Shown here: positions 1-9,502 of the stretch, one piece after another | How positions within the stretch are numbered: the first letter of the stretch is position 1 | How the letters are laid out: each line of letters starts with the position of its first letter | Assembly (NCBI GenBank): GCA_025462735.1 | Contig: JAOAPC010000008.1 | Location: 310,001-374,000, forward strand | Direction: 5' to 3' | From: Acidobacteriaceae bacterium | GTDB taxonomy: Bacteria; Acidobacteriota; Terriglobia; Terriglobales; Acidobacteriaceae | DNA: 64,000 nucleotides | Program-made: the position numbers and the translations under genes | The notes under the pieces: generated by a model | Database searches by the model: none | What the model was told of the DNA's origin: nothing | The model's input: only the letters and a program-made list of their open reading frames with translations

Positions 1-192
1 TTGCGAGCTGGTTCGGATCACGCGGACGTTTTCCTTTGCCGACCGTCATGGATACATCATGCCATGCCAAACGATGCTAAAGCGAGCCTGTGAAAACTGA
101 AACTGACCCACTACCGTAAGCTCCCCTCTGCTGGCAGACACTCCTCAGAAGCTGGTATCTTTCTAAGTTGCTCTCATTCAATCGGAGGAATC

Positions 193-435
193 ATGGCTGC
201 GGTCAAAATTACTGTTAAGAAAAACGGACCTTATCGAGTCGAGGCTCCTGAAGGCTCGGTTGAGCTGGTCGATGCCGACGGAAATAAATTTGATCTGACC
301 GGGAAGCCGGCATTTTCGCTCTGCCGTTGCGGAGGTTCAGTGAATAAACCATTCTGCGATGGAACCCACAGCAAACTCGGATTCCAGGCGGCGGAAAGCG
401 CAGTCAAGAAAGCCGATCAAGGCCAGCAGCCTTAG
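193..435 (+). CDS. CDGSH iron-sulfur domain protein
   Basis: This 80-residue protein is a short CDGSH-type iron-sulfur protein. The signature is complete: Cys44, Cys46, Cys55 and His59 fit the C-x-C-(x)8-CDGxH pattern that binds a 2Fe-2S cluster with three Cys and one His. Proteins of this family carry redox-active clusters; the partner is not known here. A strong GGAGG lies just upstream of the ATG. The flavin oxidase gene starts about 40 bp downstream on the same strand, so the two may be co-transcribed. The C-terminal tail (about residues 68-80) is polar and probably disordered. The family call is firm, the role is unknown. Confidence 0.9.
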   Translation: MAAVKITVKKNGPYRVEAPEGSVELVDADGNKFDLTGKPAFSLCRCGGSVNKPFCDGTHSKLGFQAAESAVKKADQGQQP

Positions 436-475
436 GTGCACCGGGCGTTAAGTCTTTTCAGGATCAAGGGGACAC

Positions 476-2461
476 ATGAAAGACCCGAACGGTACGGACC
501 CGAAGAATGACTCGACCGATAACGATCTAGGAATGCACCGCGGCATCACGCGGCGCGATTTTCTAAACGGAGTCGCAGTCACATCGGGACTTGCGGCCCT
601 TCCGCCGCACCTGCTGGCGGCGCTGCAACATGATCTCGATGGGGAAAAGTCGCCGAACTATTATCCACCGGCGCTGACCGGACTGCGCGGCAGCCACGTC
701 GGGTCTTTTGAAGTGGCCCATAGCCTGCGCGACAGCGACTTCTGGCAAAAAGCTGGAACGCCGACCGAAACTGGCGAGACATTCGACCTGATCGTTGTGG
801 GCGGAGGAATCAGCGGCCTCTCCGCCGCTTACTTCTTTCGCAAGGCGAACCCGAATGCGCGCGTTCTGATTCTCGACAACCACGACGACTTCGGCGGACA
901 CGCCAAGCGAAACGAATTCACGGTAAGCGACCGCAAGCTTCTCGGCTTCGGCGGCACTTTCTCGATTGAAAGTCCCGCTCCATACAGTTCGGTCGCCAAG
1001 GGCATTGTCGAAGACCTTGGAATCGACGTGGCGTCTTATCCGAAATACGTTTCGAAGGACCTTTACAGCTCGCTGGGGATGTGGCCAAGTATTTTTTTCG
1101 ACCAGCAAACGTTCGGAAGCGACAAACTGGTAGTTAATCCAGCGCCCATTGGCGGAGGCGAAGACAGCGATTCTCTGCGCGGATCGGCGGCAGCGTGGAA
1201 AGATTTTCTCGCCCAAGCGCCCATGTCGGAAACAGCGAGGCAGGACTTCCACGGACTGTTCACCGCGAGCAAAGATTATTTCCCAGGTCTTTCCTCAGAC
1301 CAGAAAAAAGACCGGCTTGCACGGATCAGCTATGCCAAGTTTCTCACTGATATCGCGCACGTCGATGAACAGGTCGTGAAGCTTTATCAGGCCGCGCCAC
1401 ACGGTCTGTTTGGCGTAGGGATCGACGCAGTCTCGGCGCAGGACGCGTGGGGTTTGGGTCTGCCGGGCTTCTCAGGAATGAAACTCGAACGGGGGCCCGG
1501 CAAGGGCATGAACCGCGATTGTATTCCGAACGCCGAAGCGGACAAATATTTTTTTCATTTCCCCGACGGCAATGCATCTATCGCACGCATGTTGGTGCGA
1601 AAGCTGATTCCGACGGCCATTCAGGGGGGTTCGGCAACAGACATCGTGACCCAAAAAGTAAACTATGCCAAGCTCGATGATGCATCCGCGCAGGTTCGAA
1701 TACGGCTGAACAGCACGGCCGTCCGCGTTAAACATGTAGGCAATCCCGCAACCGCAAAAGAAATTGAAATCACATATTCGCGGCAAGGAAAGCTTTACAG
1801 CGTGCGTGCGCCGTTCACGGTGCTCGCGTGCTGGAACATGGTTATTCCATATATGTGCGCCGATTTGCCGGAGCATCAGAAGCAAGCCTTGAATTCCGCG
1901 GCGAAGGTTCCGCTGCTGTACTCCAATGTTGCGATCCGCAACTGGACCTCGTTTCAGAAGCTGGGCGCCAGCTCGGTTTATGCTCCGCACTGTTATCACT
2001 CCGCTTTCACTCTGGATCTGCCGGTGAGCATCGGCGAATACCAGTGCTCAAAATCTCCCGACCAGCCGATCGTGATCCACATGATGAAGACACCGTGTAA
2101 GCCTGGTTTGCCGGCGCGTGATCAGCATCGGATGGGCCGCATCGAGTTGTTCACGACGGAGTTCGCAACCATGGAGCGAAATATTCGTGACCAGCTTGCC
2201 CGTACGCTTGGCCCGGGAGGGTTCGACCCGGCGCGTGACATCGCTGCGATTACCGTTAACCGCTGGCCGCATGGTTACGCCTACGAATACAACTCGCTGT
2301 GGGACAAATTCTGGATCGATGGCGGAGAGATTCCTTGCGAGATCGCGCGCAAACCGTTTGGCAGAATTACCATCGCTAACGCCGATGCCGGAGCCTATGC
2401 CTATACCGATAGCGCGATTGATCAAGCGTGGCGGGCAGTGCAGGAACTGCCGAAGAGCTGA
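476..2461 (+). CDS. Tat-exported FAD-dependent amine oxidase, spermidine dehydrogenase-like
   Basis: The 661-residue product has a twin-arginine signal (TRRDFL at residues 25-30, followed by a hydrophobic stretch to about residue 50), so it should be exported folded to the periplasm. A dinucleotide-binding motif GGGISG lies at residues 109-114, followed by an acidic end of the second strand (LILDN), as in FAD-binding amine oxidases. Length and Tat signal fit the spermidine dehydrogenase (SpdH) group, which oxidises polyamines; the substrate here is inferred only from that resemblance. An AAGGGG ribosome site precedes the ATG. It follows the CDGSH gene by 40 bp, which might suggest electron transfer between them, but nothing in the sequence proves it. 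Confidence 0.75.
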   Translation: MKDPNGTDPKNDSTDNDLGMHRGITRRDFLNGVAVTSGLAALPPHLLAALQHDLDGEKSPNYYPPALTGLRGSHVGSFEVAHSLRDSDFWQKAGTPTETGETFDLIVVGGGISGLSAAYFFRKANPNARVLILDNHDDFGGHAKRNEFTVSDRKLLGFGGTFSIESPAPYSSVAKGIVEDLGIDVASYPKYVSKDLYSSLGMWPSIFFDQQTFGSDKLVVNPAPIGGGEDSDSLRGSAAAWKDFLAQAPMSETARQDFHGLFTASKDYFPGLSSDQKKDRLARISYAKFLTDIAHVDEQVVKLYQAAPHGLFGVGIDAVSAQDAWGLGLPGFSGMKLERGPGKGMNRDCIPNAEADKYFFHFPDGNASIARMLVRKLIPTAIQGGSATDIVTQKVNYAKLDDASAQVRIRLNSTAVRVKHVGNPATAKEIEITYSRQGKLYSVRAPFTVLACWNMVIPYMCADLPEHQKQALNSAAKVPLLYSNVAIRNWTSFQKLGASSVYAPHCYHSAFTLDLPVSIGEYQCSKSPDQPIVIHMMKTPCKPGLPARDQHRMGRIELFTTEFATMERNIRDQLARTLGPGGFDPARDIAAITVNRWPHGYAYEYNSLWDKFWIDGGEIPCEIARKPFGRITIANADAGAYAYTDSAIDQAWRAVQELPKS

Positions 2462-2481
2462 AGCCGGAAGCTTGCCGGCCC

Positions 2482-3723
2482 TTAGTGGATGGTCTTAGTC
2501 TTCCGCGACATGTAATCCATCAGCAGATATTGGCCAAGCGTGTAGGGCGTCGTGAAGTAAGCTTTACCGCGGCACATTTCAGTGACTTTCTGCACGAACT
2601 GAACAAGGCCGTAGTCGGATGCAAGCATGAACGTATTGATCATCACGCCGGCACGCTTGCACTTCGAGACTTCTTCCAGCGTTTGGCTTACCACTAACGG
2701 ATCAAGCCCGAATGCATTTTTGTAGATTCGCCCATCTTCCAATGTGAGGGCCGACGGCTTGCCGTCCGTGATCATTACGATCTGTTTCATGTCCTTGCGT
2801 TGGCGCTGCAAGATGCGCTGTGCCAGCCGCAGGCCTTCGCGGGTATTGGTGTAATACGGGCCAACCTTGACTCGCGCAAGTTGGGACAACGGAATCTCTT
2901 CAGCAGAATCATGAAACAAAATCAGCGAGAGCGAATCGCCGGGATATTGTGTGCGCAGCAAATGCGACAGCGCCATCGCGACCTTCTTTGCCGGGGTGAA
3001 GCGGTCCTCGCCATACAGAATCATCGAATGCGAGCAGTCGAGCATTAATACTGTTGCGCAAGATGACTGGTACTCGCACTGGTGTACCTGCAAATCGGAA
3101 TACTCGATATTCAGCGGGATGGTCAGCCCTTCACGCTGAATGGCGCTCGAAAGAGTCGCAGTGATGTCGAGGTTGAGAGTGTCACCAAATTCGTATTGAC
3201 GCGACGCGCCGCTCGCCTCTATTCCGGTAGACATATCTCGGGTATCGTGTCGCCCGAAACTTGATTTACCTAACGATCCCAGCAGATCGCGCAGTGTTTT
3301 GTATCCCAGAAAGTCCAGGCTCTTGTCCGTGATCTCGAATCGCGCTTGCTGCTGCGCATCTCCGACTTGACCGCCGGTGCTCGATCGCTTTACAGGATCG
3401 TGTGGCTGATCGATGCTGATGTAGTCTTCCTGCTGCATACGCTCGATCAACTTCTCAATCAATTCGTCGAGCGATCCCTGGGCCTGCATTTGCTGCAATT
3501 GCTCGCGAAGTTCGTCGTTCAGCAGATCGCCTTCGAGCAGCGCTTGCTCAATCGCGCTGCGCAGGTCATCCAGCGTCTGTTCACCATCGGGGAGATCGTA
3601 ATAGGAAAGATAATTCTGGAAACCACTCTGCAAGAGGTAATCGGAAAGAGCGCCGAGCAAGTCCTCCAGGCTCATTTCGCCCGCAGGGTCGGGAACGTAC
3701 TTGGTGTAGCGGATACGTTTCAT
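2482..3723 (-). CDS. VWA domain protein partnered with a MoxR-type ATPase
   Basis: This 413-residue cytosolic protein has a C-terminal von Willebrand A domain with a metal-ion (MIDAS) motif DCSHS at residues 229-233 and a later TDG near residue 320. The N-terminal half is helical and acidic (about residues 50-100). Together with the upstream AAA+ ATPase gene on the same strand it resembles the ATPase/VWA pairs of the MoxR and Mg-chelatase I/D type, which act as chaperone-like remodelling or metal-insertion machines. The client is unknown. Roughly 140 bp of repeat sequence separates the two genes. The 3' end converges with the amine oxidase gene, 20 bp apart. No signal peptide or membrane span is visible. 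Confidence 0.8.
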   Translation of the reverse strand: MKRIRYTKYVPDPAGEMSLEDLLGALSDYLLQSGFQNYLSYYDLPDGEQTLDDLRSAIEQALLEGDLLNDELREQLQQMQAQGSLDELIEKLIERMQQEDYISIDQPHDPVKRSSTGGQVGDAQQQARFEITDKSLDFLGYKTLRDLLGSLGKSSFGRHDTRDMSTGIEASGASRQYEFGDTLNLDITATLSSAIQREGLTIPLNIEYSDLQVHQCEYQSSCATVLMLDCSHSMILYGEDRFTPAKKVAMALSHLLRTQYPGDSLSLILFHDSAEEIPLSQLARVKVGPYYTNTREGLRLAQRILQRQRKDMKQIVMITDGKPSALTLEDGRIYKNAFGLDPLVVSQTLEEVSKCKRAGVMINTFMLASDYGLVQFVQKVTEMCRGKAYFTTPYTLGQYLLMDYMSRKTKTIH

Positions 3724-3727
3724 AAAA

Positions 3728-3868
3728 AGCTATCAGCCGTCAGCTCTCAGCCATCAGGCAAACCCAAGCATGAGCCTTAAAAAGAGCAACCGTTCCCAAT
3801 GAAGCCACCCACGCCGGCCATCAGTACCAACGGTTTAACTGAGAGCTGATAGCTGAAGGCTGATGGCT
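3728..3868. repeat. Intergenic element with inverted AGCTATCAGC-type ends
   Basis: The two ends are roughly 30-bp imperfect inverted copies of a sequence built from CAGC, ATCAGC and GTCAGC words (3728-3757 and 3838-3868). The element fills the space between the VWA gene and the ATPase gene. A similar pair occurs at 29666-29796 and a single arm near 59237. No coding capacity is seen. Confidence 0.7.
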
Positions 3869-5363
3869 AATTCAACGGCCTTCTGCTTCTGCTGTACGGA
3901 AGCTCTTCGCGCTCGTACGGCTTCTCGCTGGCCCGGGGCTGTTTTTCGCCCGCAGTGAACACGCGTTCTTCATTGCGGCCAATTCGCTTGAGCGCGTACA
4001 GCCCCTCAAGAATGAATTCCGCCGCCGAGACTTGCGCCTCCGCGCTGTCCTTTGGACCGACATTCACGCGCGTCAGCTTGTCCATCAGGCCCTGAATGCC
4101 GCGAAGCATTTGCAGCAGGTCCGCGGCCGCTGCGCTCTCGGCGATTTGGATTTCCCCTCCCAGATCGAACCACTGAATCACCTGCTGCATATTCGCGCCG
4201 GCGAAATACTGGTCATAGGTCTTGGCGATCGCGTTGCGGATCAGCTCGCGGCTAACGTAGTCGGCGCCTTTCATCTCGCCTTCATATTCCAGTTCCAGCT
4301 TGCCCGTGATTGCCGGCAACGCCGCATAAACATCCCCGATACGCGGGACTGTAACCTGTTCGTTGTAACGGATCGCCCGTCGTTCGGCATTCGAAATAAC
4401 ATTCTCCGTACACGAAATAGGCAGCCGCTGGCTGACGCCAGACCGTTTGTCGACCCTCTTATCTTCGCGGGCGGTAAATGCGATGCGCTCGATCACTTCG
4501 CGCACATATTTCGGAATGACAAGCTTGCTGCCGTTTCGCGCGGCCCAGGCTTCCTGAGCGGTTATCGTGATGCCTTCGTCCACTGTCGCCGGATAGTGAG
4601 TGCGGATCTCCGAACCGATGCGGTCCTTGAGCGGGGTAATGATCTTCCCTCGCGCCGTATAGTCTTCAGGATTGGCCGTGAATACCAGTCCAACGTCCAG
4701 AGGCAGGCGAACCGGGTAACCCTTAATCTGCACGTCGCCTTCCTGCATGATGTTGAACAGGCCGACTTGGATTTTTCCTGCGAGATCGGGTAATTCGTTG
4801 ATCGCGAAGATTCCGCGGTTCGCTCGTGGCAAGAGGCCGTAGTGCACGGTCAACTCGCTTGAAAGCTCATGGCCTCCGCGTGCTGCTTTGATCGGGTCGA
4901 TGTCGCCGATGAGGTCGGCAATCGTCACATCCGGCGTCGCCAGCTTTTCAACATAACGCTGCTCCGGCGTGAGATAAGCAATGGCGGTGCTTTCTCCGCA
5001 TTCGGCAATCAGCTCCTGGCAACGGCGGCAAATGGGCGCATAAGGATTGTCATGAATTTCGCAACCGGCAATGTACGGCACCTGCTGGTCAAGCAGGGAT
5101 GTGAGCGCGCGAAGAATGCGGCTTTTTGCCTGCCCTCGCAGGCCAAGCAGAATAAAGTTATGCCGCGACAGGATTGCATTCACAATCTGCGGGACCACGG
5201 TATCGTCGTAGCCGACGATCCCAGGGAAGATGGGCGCGTCTTCGTTGGCGCGAAGCCGGGCAATCAGGTTTTCACGCAGCTCGTCCTTCACACGCCGGGT
5301 ATGCAATTTTTCTTCTGAAAAAGGACTTCGACGCAGTTCGCCAAGAGTACGGGGAAAATTCAT
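3867..5363 (-). CDS. MoxR/Mg-chelatase-like AAA+ ATPase
   Basis: The product (498 residues from the ATG at 5363) is an AAA+ ATPase of the MoxR/ChlI type. The nucleotide loop reads GLRGQAKS, where the usual Gly before Lys is Ala. The Walker B region reads [11 protein letters not shown], with Asn where Asp is usual. The [12 protein letters not shown] sensor-like segment follows. A Cys/His cluster ([15 protein letters not shown]) interrupts the domain and could bind zinc. The start was moved 18 codons in from the longest frame because GGAG lies about 12 bp upstream of 5363. It precedes the VWA gene on the same strand, as in other ATPase/VWA pairs. The client is unknown; ATP binding is inferred despite the altered motifs. 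Confidence 0.8.
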   Translation of the reverse strand: MNFPRTLGELRRSPFSEEKLHTRRVKDELRENLIARLRANEDAPIFPGIVGYDDTVVPQIVNAILSRHNFILLGLRGQAKSRILRALTSLLDQQVPYIAGCEIHDNPYAPICRRCQELIAECGESTAIAYLTPEQRYVEKLATPDVTIADLIGDIDPIKAARGGHELSSELTVHYGLLPRANRGIFAINELPDLAGKIQVGLFNIMQEGDVQIKGYPVRLPLDVGLVFTANPEDYTARGKIITPLKDRIGSEIRTHYPATVDEGITITAQEAWAARNGSKLVIPKYVREVIERIAFTAREDKRVDKRSGVSQRLPISCTENVISNAERRAIRYNEQVTVPRIGDVYAALPAITGKLELEYEGEMKGADYVSRELIRNAIAKTYDQYFAGANMQQVIQWFDLGGEIQIAESAAAADLLQMLRGIQGLMDKLTRVNVGPKDSAEAQVSAAEFILEGLYALKRIGRNEERVFTAGEKQPRASEKPYEREELPYSRSRRPLN

Positions 5364-5459
5364 TGCGGCAAGACTCCAAAAAACTCTCGGCTGCCGAGCG
5401 TCAGCACAGGCCCGCACCAGCAGCCAAACTGTTCCGATTATACGCCCGCAGTCTGGCCC

Positions 5460-6071
5460 CTATTTCACGTGGCCGTTTCCGCCGGCCCGCTGCTTGGCGC
5501 GCGCATTGCGGTGTAATGCAGGTAGGATGCGTTCAAAAAATGAAATGATGGCCCGGATGCGCTGCGCCTCGGAGTTCATCTCCAACAGCGCCTGCTGAAA
5601 GTCGGGATCGAACGGGAGCGAGCCCGCGAGCCGGTAGGCAAGTTGCGCAGCATTGGCTTTCTCAGTCTCCTCCGCCGTCGCGCCCGCCAACTCCATGATC
5701 TCGCCGTGCAGATGAAGTGCTTTTTCCACCTCGGTGGTCGCCGCTGGGTCGGTTTCATCCTCAAGATAAAAAACTTCTGCCTGTAGAAAAGCTCGCTCCT
5801 GGTTGACCTGCAGCACCTCAAACCGCTTCTGGCCTTCCACGAGGATATTCATGCGGCCATCAGGATAAGTTTTGAGCACATTGATGATTTCCGCAGTACA
5901 GCCCGTGTTTACGAACGCCTCTTCTTTGGCGCGAATGATGCCGAATTGCCGCTTCTGATCCAGACATTCCTTGATCATCTCCTTATATCGGGGCTCGAAG
6001 ATGTGCAGCGGCAGGGGCACGCTTGGGAGCAGCACCAGATCAAGCGGAAATAACGGCAGTAGCATGGTCAC
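5460..6071 (-). CDS. LON substrate-binding domain protein
   Basis: This 203-residue protein is a stand-alone LON N-terminal domain. It begins with the typical LPLFPLDLVLLPSVPLPLHIFEPRY strand segment and continues with the GCTAEI and DGRMNILVEG blocks. There is no AAA or protease domain, so it is not a Lon protease; such short proteins are presumed to bind unfolded or peptide substrates. The start may be the GTG at 6071 or the ATG at 6065; neither has a strong ribosome site. It lies about 100 bp upstream of the ATPase/VWA pair on the same strand and could belong to that unit. Confidence 0.8.
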   Translation of the reverse strand: MTMLLPLFPLDLVLLPSVPLPLHIFEPRYKEMIKECLDQKRQFGIIRAKEEAFVNTGCTAEIINVLKTYPDGRMNILVEGQKRFEVLQVNQERAFLQAEVFYLEDETDPAATTEVEKALHLHGEIMELAGATAEETEKANAAQLAYRLAGSLPFDPDFQQALLEMNSEAQRIRAIISFFERILPALHRNARAKQRAGGNGHVK

Positions 6072-6176
6072 GATCGCTCGGCGCTGCGAACTTGGAATGA
6101 AAGGCGCGACATCGGCGTCCGACCTCGATTGTAATCGCGTCTTGACTTGGCCCGCTCAGCAGGGTACAAACCCCGC

Positions 6177-6992
6177 ATGGCATCTTCGGACTCCGTGAAA
6201 GAAAAACTCTCGGGAAAAGTGGCCGTCATCACTGGCGCATCCATGGGAATCGGAGAGGCGATCGTGGACCTTTTCGTGCGCCAGGGAGCACAGGTCGTAC
6301 TGCTGTCGCGGGATTCTGGCCGCCTTGAAGCTGCACGCGCGCGCATCGGACACCTCGATCAAACACTGGCTCTTGCCTGTGACGTTCGCCACCGCGAGGA
6401 AATTGATCGCGTGATCGGGCTCATCATGCATCACTTCCACCGCATCGATATCTGGATCAACAACGCCGGGCACGGGCTGCTCGATTCCGTTGCAACCATG
6501 CGAATGTCGGATTGCCGCGAAATGTTTGACACTAATTTTTTTGGCACCGTCGAAGCTATGCAAGCAGTTATTCCCATCATGAAACAGCAAGGTTCGGGAG
6601 CGATCATTAATGTTTCCAGTGTCGCCGGGCATATTCCGTTGCCGTTCCATGCCGCTTATAGCGCCACAAAGTTCGCTATGAATGCGATTGGAAAGGCCGC
6701 GCGCGTAGAACTGGCCGGCTCAGGAATCCAGATTACAACTGTCTGCCCCGGGTACGTGCGGACCGACTTTGGCGCAAACGCGATCAAGGGCAATGAGCAA
6801 AAACAAGTCCGGCCAGCGGCAGCACGTGGCATCAGTGCCCGCAGGGTTGCGCGCGCCGTGCTTCAGGGTTACTTGAAGCAAAAGCGTGAAGTGATTGTGC
6901 CTTGGACGATGCATCCGGTCGTCAAGATCTACCAACTATTTCCTGGGCTCGTCGAGTGGTCGATGGTGCGAATGAGCAGAAGCAGATCCTAA
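6177..6992 (+). CDS. SDR family oxidoreductase
   Basis: This is a classical short-chain dehydrogenase/reductase of 271 residues. It has the cofactor loop TGASMGIG, the NNAG motif, the catalytic Ser in INVSSVAG and the YSATK active-site pair. The Arg after the second strand (SRDSGR) favours NADP(H). The substrate cannot be told from sequence. The ATG at 6177 was preferred to a TTG ten codons upstream. A C-terminal hydrophobic stretch (IYQLFPGLVEWSMV) resembles membrane-associated SDRs of the DHRS7 type. A second SDR gene follows after 14 bp, so both are probably in one transcript. Confidence 0.85.
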   Translation: MASSDSVKEKLSGKVAVITGASMGIGEAIVDLFVRQGAQVVLLSRDSGRLEAARARIGHLDQTLALACDVRHREEIDRVIGLIMHHFHRIDIWINNAGHGLLDSVATMRMSDCREMFDTNFFGTVEAMQAVIPIMKQQGSGAIINVSSVAGHIPLPFHAAYSATKFAMNAIGKAARVELAGSGIQITTVCPGYVRTDFGANAIKGNEQKQVRPAAARGISARRVARAVLQGYLKQKREVIVPWTMHPVVKIYQLFPGLVEWSMVRMSRSRS

Positions 6993-7006
6993 ATCTCTAA
7001 TTTCCC

Positions 7007-7783
7007 ATGGCTCAAGACGGATCCTTTGCGCATTATCCAAGCTTGCAAAACGCTCTGGTGCTGATTACCGGAGGAGCCTCGGGAATTGGAGCGGCACTCG
7101 TTGAACAGTTCGCGCTCCAAGCCGCACGGGTTGCATTTCTAGACATCGCGGAGCAAAGCGCCGTCGAGCTGATCGACAAACTAGGGCTGGTGGCCGTACA
7201 TCGTCCTGCGTTTTTGAAATGCGATCTGACCGACGTAGCGGGGTTGCGTTCGTCTATCAAGAGCATCGAGACGCAATTTGGCGCAGTCCGAGTGCTGGTT
7301 AACAATGCCGCTAGCGATGATCGCCACAAAATGTCCGAGGTGACTCCCGAGTACTGGGACGAGCGGATGAACGTCAATCTGCGCCATCACTTCTTCGCAA
7401 TCCAGGCAGTCGCGCCAGGAATGACGCAGGCCGGCGGCGGCTCAATCATTAATATGAGTTCCATTGCGTGGATGATTCCCTCCACTGGCCTGCCCGCCTA
7501 TGTGACCGCCAAAGCTGGAATCGTAGGCCTTACGCGCACCCTGTCACGGGAACTTGGAGGCGCAAACATTCGAGTTAACTGCGTCTCGCCGGGCGCAATC
7601 ATGACCGAACGCCAGCGTCGGTTGTGGGTCACTCCTGACTATCTTGCCGAGATCATGCAGCGACAAAGCTTGAAGCGGGAGCTGTTGCCGGAAGATGTGG
7701 CTCGACTGGTTCTGTTCCTCGCCTCAGACGACGGCTCTACGATTACCGGGCAGAACTTTGTGATTGATGGTGGTTGGGTGTAA
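7007..7783 (+). CDS. SDR family oxidoreductase
   Basis: This 258-residue protein is a second classical SDR. The cofactor motif is TGGASGIG, Asp in LDIAEQ at the end of the second strand suggests NAD(H), NNAA replaces NNAG, and the active site is MSSIAW plus YVTAK. The C-terminal GQNFVIDGGW is the usual end of sugar or polyol dehydrogenase-like SDRs. The substrate is unknown. It starts 14 bp after the preceding SDR gene, so the two are likely co-expressed. It is only weakly similar to that neighbour, so this is not a recent duplication. Confidence 0.85.
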   Translation: MAQDGSFAHYPSLQNALVLITGGASGIGAALVEQFALQAARVAFLDIAEQSAVELIDKLGLVAVHRPAFLKCDLTDVAGLRSSIKSIETQFGAVRVLVNNAASDDRHKMSEVTPEYWDERMNVNLRHHFFAIQAVAPGMTQAGGGSIINMSSIAWMIPSTGLPAYVTAKAGIVGLTRTLSRELGGANIRVNCVSPGAIMTERQRRLWVTPDYLAEIMQRQSLKRELLPEDVARLVLFLASDDGSTITGQNFVIDGGWV

Positions 7784-7837
7784 CCCGATTGCTACATCCG
7801 GCTGTGATGTGTGAACATTTCCTCCGTCTCTTTGTTT

Positions 7838-7866
7838 CCCACCCTTTGAAAAGCGCAAAGGATGGG
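7838..7866. repeat. CCCACCC hairpin repeat, degenerate copy
   Basis: An 11-bp arm CCCACCCTTTG (7838-7848) pairs with CAAAGGATGGG (7856-7866) across a short loop, with one mismatch. It belongs to the same family as copies at 25055-25092, 53757-53827 and 53937-53978. It sits between convergent genes. Confidence 0.6.
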
Positions 7867-7944
7867 GCAGCCATCATTTATAGTGCTGCAAAGATGGGCC
7901 AGCCCGCCCGGTTGGGTATAACCCAGACCGCTAAGGCTATGCGA

Positions 7945-8253
7945 TCAGCCGATTTCCTCGAGCATAGCCTGCATCTCTGATTGCGCGTGACGGTCGCCTT
8001 TGCGCTCGGCCGCTCCGATTCCATCTTGCAGCATCTTTCTGGCTTCTTCTGAGCGGTCGCATTTCATGAGGGTTTGTGCAGCCATGAAATATCCGGCTGC
8101 GTAGTCAGGGTTAGCTGATAGCAGCTTGTGGAACTCATCGATCGCCTGTTCCAATTGACCGGAATTGGAGTACTCCATTGCCAGGCCATAGCGCGCGAAG
8201 GCATTGTTCGGATCTTGCCCAAGAAGCTCACTCAGCATTGCAATGCGGTCCAT
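7945..8253 (-). CDS. Small TPR protein
   Basis: The 102-residue product is made of about two to three tetratricopeptide-like helical pairs (NNAFARYGLAMEYSNSGQLEQAIDEF, then NPDYAAGYFMAAQTLMKCDRSEEARKML). TPR units mediate protein contacts; no enzymatic part is present. The ATG at 8253 has GGAG about 10 bp upstream and is preferred to a GTG five codons earlier. The next gene upstream is divergent, so it is probably a single-gene unit. Confidence 0.75.
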   Translation of the reverse strand: MDRIAMLSELLGQDPNNAFARYGLAMEYSNSGQLEQAIDEFHKLLSANPDYAAGYFMAAQTLMKCDRSEEARKMLQDGIGAAERKGDRHAQSEMQAMLEEIG

Positions 8254-8347
8254 GGTTTTATTCTCCACAATAACTCACAATTGGCTAGAGCAATGCGCAT
8301 GAGTACAATCGATCTTCAATCTTCAAAAGATTCCAGGAGCAGCATTT

Positions 8348-8758
8348 TTGGCTTGTCCTTTTTTTGTGCCCACAGAGCGCGCGGGTGACATCGCTTTCGC
8401 CCATCCTGCGCGGTTGCCGCTAGGCTCGAGCTGGCGCGGGACATGCTCCGTTGCCGGACATGAACAGTCAGTACTCGACCATAAAGAGCTGGAAGTGTGC
8501 AATCTGGGATACGCCAAGTCCTGTAATCGTTTGCCGAAAGAGCGCGCCTGTGATGCGGTACGCTTCGCTGTCGTCGGTGATTCAGAGAACTTGATTTCAC
8601 TGCAATTCGTCCTCGAGGCAAAATACCTTCCAGTCGCACACGGAGTCCTGGAATACGATCAACGTTTGAGAACCTGGATCTCGTCGCATTCTGACAACCG
8701 CATCCAGAAAATGGCAGAATGTTTTTTGCAGTCCTATCTTGACCGAAAATGCCCATAA
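8348..8758 (+). CDS. Cysteine-rich protein of unknown function
   Basis: This 136-residue protein starts at a TTG with AGGAG 8 bp upstream. It has four cysteines placed as Cys3, Cys33, Cys51 and Cys59, inside a well-structured N-terminal half with HPARLPLG and CNLGYAKSCNRLP segments. The spacing could suit a zinc or iron-sulfur site, but that is inference. I recall similar sequences in other acidobacteria but cannot name a function. Its stop overlaps the start of the thioesterase gene by 10 bp, so the two are translationally coupled. Antisense frames here (8316-8843) are weaker candidates. Confidence 0.7.
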   Translation: MACPFFVPTERAGDIAFAHPARLPLGSSWRGTCSVAGHEQSVLDHKELEVCNLGYAKSCNRLPKERACDAVRFAVVGDSENLISLQFVLEAKYLPVAHGVLEYDQRLRTWISSHSDNRIQKMAECFLQSYLDRKCP

Positions 8759-9261
8759 ACGAAGCTCCTGACCGCATGATGCCGCGACCCGTCTCCGACT
8801 CGCAGTCGGAGATGAACGAAATTGTCCTTCCCAATGACGCCAATCCTTTGGGCGCGCTGCTCGGCGGCCGTCTAATGCACTGGATCGATCTCGCCGGCGC
8901 GTTGGCCGCACACCGCCACTCGCGGAATTACGTGGTGACGGCTTCCATCGATCATCTCGATTTCTGGACTCCCGTTCACGTCGGCGATCTGGTCGTACTG
9001 CGCTCATCGGTCAATCGTGTCTTCACGACCTCGATGGAAGTCGGAGTGACGGTTTGGGTTGAAAACTATTTAGCCGATGAGTTGCGGCACGTCAGCTCGG
9101 CGTACCTGACGTTCGTGGCCGTCGATGCCGCGGGCCGACATCTGAAAGTTCCGCCCGTGATACCCGAAACCGACGAGCAGAAACGGCGCTATGAGGACGC
9201 AGGACGGCGACGCGATATCAGAAAAGCGGAACGTAAGCGCAGGGAAGCGAACGCGCGTTAG
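8749..9261 (+). CDS. Acyl-CoA thioesterase, hotdog fold
   Basis: This 170-residue protein matches the acyl-CoA hydrolase (YciA/BFIT-like) hotdog family. The block NDANPLGALLGGRLMHWID contains the usual Asn-Asp and the long helix, and VVTASIDHLDFWTPVHVGD is the second core block. Such enzymes hydrolyse acyl-CoA to acid and CoA in the cytoplasm. The C-terminal 40 residues are rich in Arg, Lys and Glu and probably helical. The ATG at 8749 overlaps the preceding cysteine-rich gene; a second possible start lies at 8776. Family is clear, chain-length preference is not. Confidence 0.85.
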   Translation: MPINEAPDRMMPRPVSDSQSEMNEIVLPNDANPLGALLGGRLMHWIDLAGALAAHRHSRNYVVTASIDHLDFWTPVHVGDLVVLRSSVNRVFTTSMEVGVTVWVENYLADELRHVSSAYLTFVAVDAAGRHLKVPPVIPETDEQKRRYEDAGRRRDIRKAERKRREANAR

Positions 9262-9289
9262 GTAGTATGTAGCTTGGCCAGCCGGTCCG

Positions 9290-9502
9290 GCGAAGAAAAT
9301 TCAGAATCACGCGGCGATGGTTGCCATTCATGCTGTGCATTACAATTTCGCCAGAATTCACAAAACGCTGCGAATCACCCCAAGCATGGCTGCTGGTTTA
9401 AGCGATCATGTTTGGAGCTTGGAAGAAATCGTAATGATGGCCGATGGCTATCTGCCGAAAGCAGCCAAGCGTGGGCCTTACAAGAAGAGGAACGCGGCAT
9501 GA
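9290..9502 (+). pseudogene. C-terminal remnant of an IS transposase
   Basis: The frame encodes KKIQNHAAMVAIH, then HYNFARIHKTLR and TPSMAAG, ending with a basic tail. This is the conserved C-terminal end of IS1-like or related transposase proteins that read YNFxRIHKTLRxTPAMAAG. Nothing resembling the catalytic domain is upstream, and the match begins abruptly near 9290, so the gene is a truncated relic. Its stop overlaps the start codon of the next small gene (ATGA). Confidence 0.7.

Noticed and set aside
8316-8843. 175-codon frame antisense to the Cys-rich protein
   Set aside because: The plus strand has a better start, a ribosome site and coupling to the thioesterase gene.
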